Source: Planctomycetota bacterium (GTDB taxonomy: Bacteria; Planctomycetota; Phycisphaerae; Sedimentisphaerales; Anaerohalosphaeraceae). From it: DNA of 6,904 nucleotides. The notes under the pieces are model-generated. The model was not told where the DNA came from. It did not search any database and saw only the letters and a list, made by a program, of their open reading frames with translations. Each line of letters begins with the position of its first letter. The first letter of the stretch is position 1. This document shows, in pieces, positions 5,613 to 6,904 of the stretch. The translations under genes were made by a program, and so were the position numbers. The stretch covers positions 1 to 6,904 of the forward strand of contig VRUF01000153.1 of assembly GCA_019456245.1 (NCBI GenBank), written 5' to 3'.

Positions 5613-5645
5613 GAATTCTGCATAGAAACTGGCCCAAATCAGCCC

Positions 5646-6904
5646 CTATTCGCTGTCAAACTCCTTTTTTATCTGATTAAGCAGGTTTATCGCCTCGATC
5701 GGCGTAAGGTTATCGATGTCGATCGCCCCCAACCGTTCCAGCACCGACTTATGCTTCTGCACAAAAAGCAGATCCTGCTCTTCCTGCGTAGTCCGGTTTC
5801 GCGTAAGTTCCGGACCCGTAGCTTCCTTCGCAAAAGTATTCTCAAGCTCCAGCAATATCTCCAAACTTCTCTTCGTAACACTCTTAGGCACCCCCGCAAG
5901 CCGCGCAACATGAATCCCATAGCTCTTATCGGTTCCACCCGGGATGATCTTATGCAAAAAAACAACCTCATCCTGCCACTCACGAACCGCGACATTGCAG
6001 TTTTTGACATTGACCAGCAGTTCCGAAAGCTCGGTCAACTCATGGTAATGAGTAGCAAAAAGCGTCCGGCATTTTATATTATTGGCGATATGTTCCGTTA
6101 TCGCCCACGCCAGAGACAACCCGTCATAAGTACTCGTACCCCGCCCAACCTCATCCAGTATCACCAAAGACCGATCCGTCGCATTATTAATAATGTTAGC
6201 AGTCTCGGTCATCTCCACCATAAAAGTAGATTGCCCGCGCAGCAGCTCATCCGAAGCACCGACACGGGTAAATATCCGATCAACAACCCCGATCTGCGCA
6301 TTTTCGGCAGGTATGAAACTACCCGTCTGCCCCAAAAGCACAAGCAGCGCAACCTGCCGGATATAAGTACTTTTACCCGCCATATTAGGCCCTGTAATAA
6401 TCGCCACATCACCGCTGTCATCGGCAAGAGCGACATCGTTCGGAACAAACTCATTGCCAAGCGTCTCGGCAAGGACAGGATGCTTACCGTCATCGATGAT
6501 CAGTTCCTTTCCATCGGTTATCTTGGGCCGAACATAACCCCTCTCTCTTGCAATAAACCCGAACCCCGTCAAACAATCGCAATTAGCAATGCAATCGGCA
6601 AGCTCCTGGAGCCGGCCGATATACTTCGCCGTCTCCTGGCGAATCTCCTCGAAAAGTTTAAGCTCCAGCTCAATCGCCTTATCCTGCGCCCCCAAAACCT
6701 GGTCCTCATACTTCTTCAACTCCTCCGTAATATACCGCTCGGCATTCTTAAGCGTCTGCTTGCGAACATATTCCATCGGCACCTTATCGGCAAGTGCACG
6801 ACTTAGCTCGATATAATAACCGAACACCCGATTATACCCGATCTTCAAGTGCGAAAAACCCGTCCGCTCGATCTCGCTTTGCTGATACTTAGCAAGCCAA
6901 CCCT
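5646..6904 (-). CDS. mutS: DNA mismatch repair protein MutS, C-terminal half (N-terminus outside the window)
   Basis: MutS recognises mispaired bases and, through its ATPase, recruits MutL to start repair. The visible 418 residues hold the end of the lever/clamp domains and the whole ATPase domain. The frame is open to the window edge. The segment GWLAKYQQSEIERTGFSH runs directly into LKIGYNRVFGYYIELS, a classic MutS1 stretch, so the TTG at 6848 is internal. Also visible (numbered from the first full codon in the window) are Walker A GPNMAGKST (171-179), the signature STFMVEMTETANII, Walker B LVILDE (246-251) followed by VGRGTSTYDGLS, and the ATHYHEL motif. The HTH dimer region KSYGIHVARLAGVP and a C-terminal NLTPIEAINLL motif follow. 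It is MutS1 rather than MutS2, because the C-terminus is short with no Smr domain. About half the protein, including the mismatch-binding domain, is not in the window. It ends 112 bp before glyS on the same strand. Confidence 0.97.
   Translation of the reverse strand, partial: GWLAKYQQSEIERTGFSHLKIGYNRVFGYYIELSRALADKVPMEYVRKQTLKNAERYITEELKKYEDQVLGAQDKAIELELKLFEEIRQETAKYIGRLQELADCIANCDCLTGFGFIARERGYVRPKITDGKELIIDDGKHPVLAETLGNEFVPNDVALADDSGDVAIITGPNMAGKSTYIRQVALLVLLGQTGSFIPAENAQIGVVDRIFTRVGASDELLRGQSTFMVEMTETANIINNATDRSLVILDEVGRGTSTYDGLSLAWAITEHIANNIKCRTLFATHYHELTELSELLVNVKNCNVAVREWQDEVVFLHKIIPGGTDKSYGIHVARLAGVPKSVTKRSLEILLELENTFAKEATGPELTRNRTTQEEQDLLFVQKHKSVLERLGAIDIDNLTPIEAINLLNQIKKEFDSE

Noticed and set aside
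5534..5645. T-box or other tRNA-sensing leader before glyS
   Set aside because: The gap is only 112 bp and the predicted leader about 43 nt, with no specifier-loop or antiterminator structure visible.
5751..6806. 351-codon plus-strand open frame opposite mutS
   Set aside because: It is an antisense shadow of a strongly conserved MutS ATPase domain, and the translation matches no known fold.
6846..6848. TTG as a start codon for a shortened MutS
   Set aside because: The frame continues to the window edge with residues typical of MutS directly before it.

Overview
The window is a compact stretch of bacterial chromosome with mostly housekeeping genes, roughly mid-40s % G+C by eye. It carries genome-maintenance genes (tatD, mutS), translation genes (prmC, asnS, glyS) and three small membrane or regulatory genes. 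The alpha2 (single-chain, archaeal/eukaryal-like) glycyl-tRNA synthetase, a dedicated asparaginyl-tRNA synthetase and an excisionase-family HTH protein would fit a Planctomycetota/Phycisphaerae-like genome. That placement is only an impression; no 16S or other phylogenetic marker was tested.

Layout on the + strand: the 3' part of tatD (1-664, 5' end outside the window), a 151-bp gap with phased CATAT repeats, then a tightly coupled pair. The pair is a 65-aa HTH protein (816-1013) and an 87-aa single-pass membrane protein (1010-1273) that overlap by 4 bp. The second gene's stop codon directly abuts the stop codon of the opposing prmC, with no base between them.

Layout on the - strand, right to left: mutS (5646 to beyond 6904, N-terminal part outside the window), a 112-bp gap with a good promoter candidate, then glyS, pspC-like and asnS as a probable operon (gaps of 55 and 33 bp). 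A 122-bp gap packed with small repeats and hairpins follows, then prmC. The prmC gene has a promoter-like TTGCTT-17-TAGAAT placed so close to the ATG that its transcript may be leaderless.

How the genes relate: glyS and asnS charge tRNAs and PrmC methylates release factors, so the minus-strand block is translation-centred. MutS (mismatch recognition) and TatD (metal-dependent nuclease) act on DNA. The PspC-domain protein and the HTH/membrane pair are the less predictable parts. I found no complete mobile element, CRISPR array, tRNA or rRNA. The best candidates for something undescribed are the HTH/membrane pair with its phased repeats, the large helical insertion in AsnRS, and the composite repeat between asnS and prmC.
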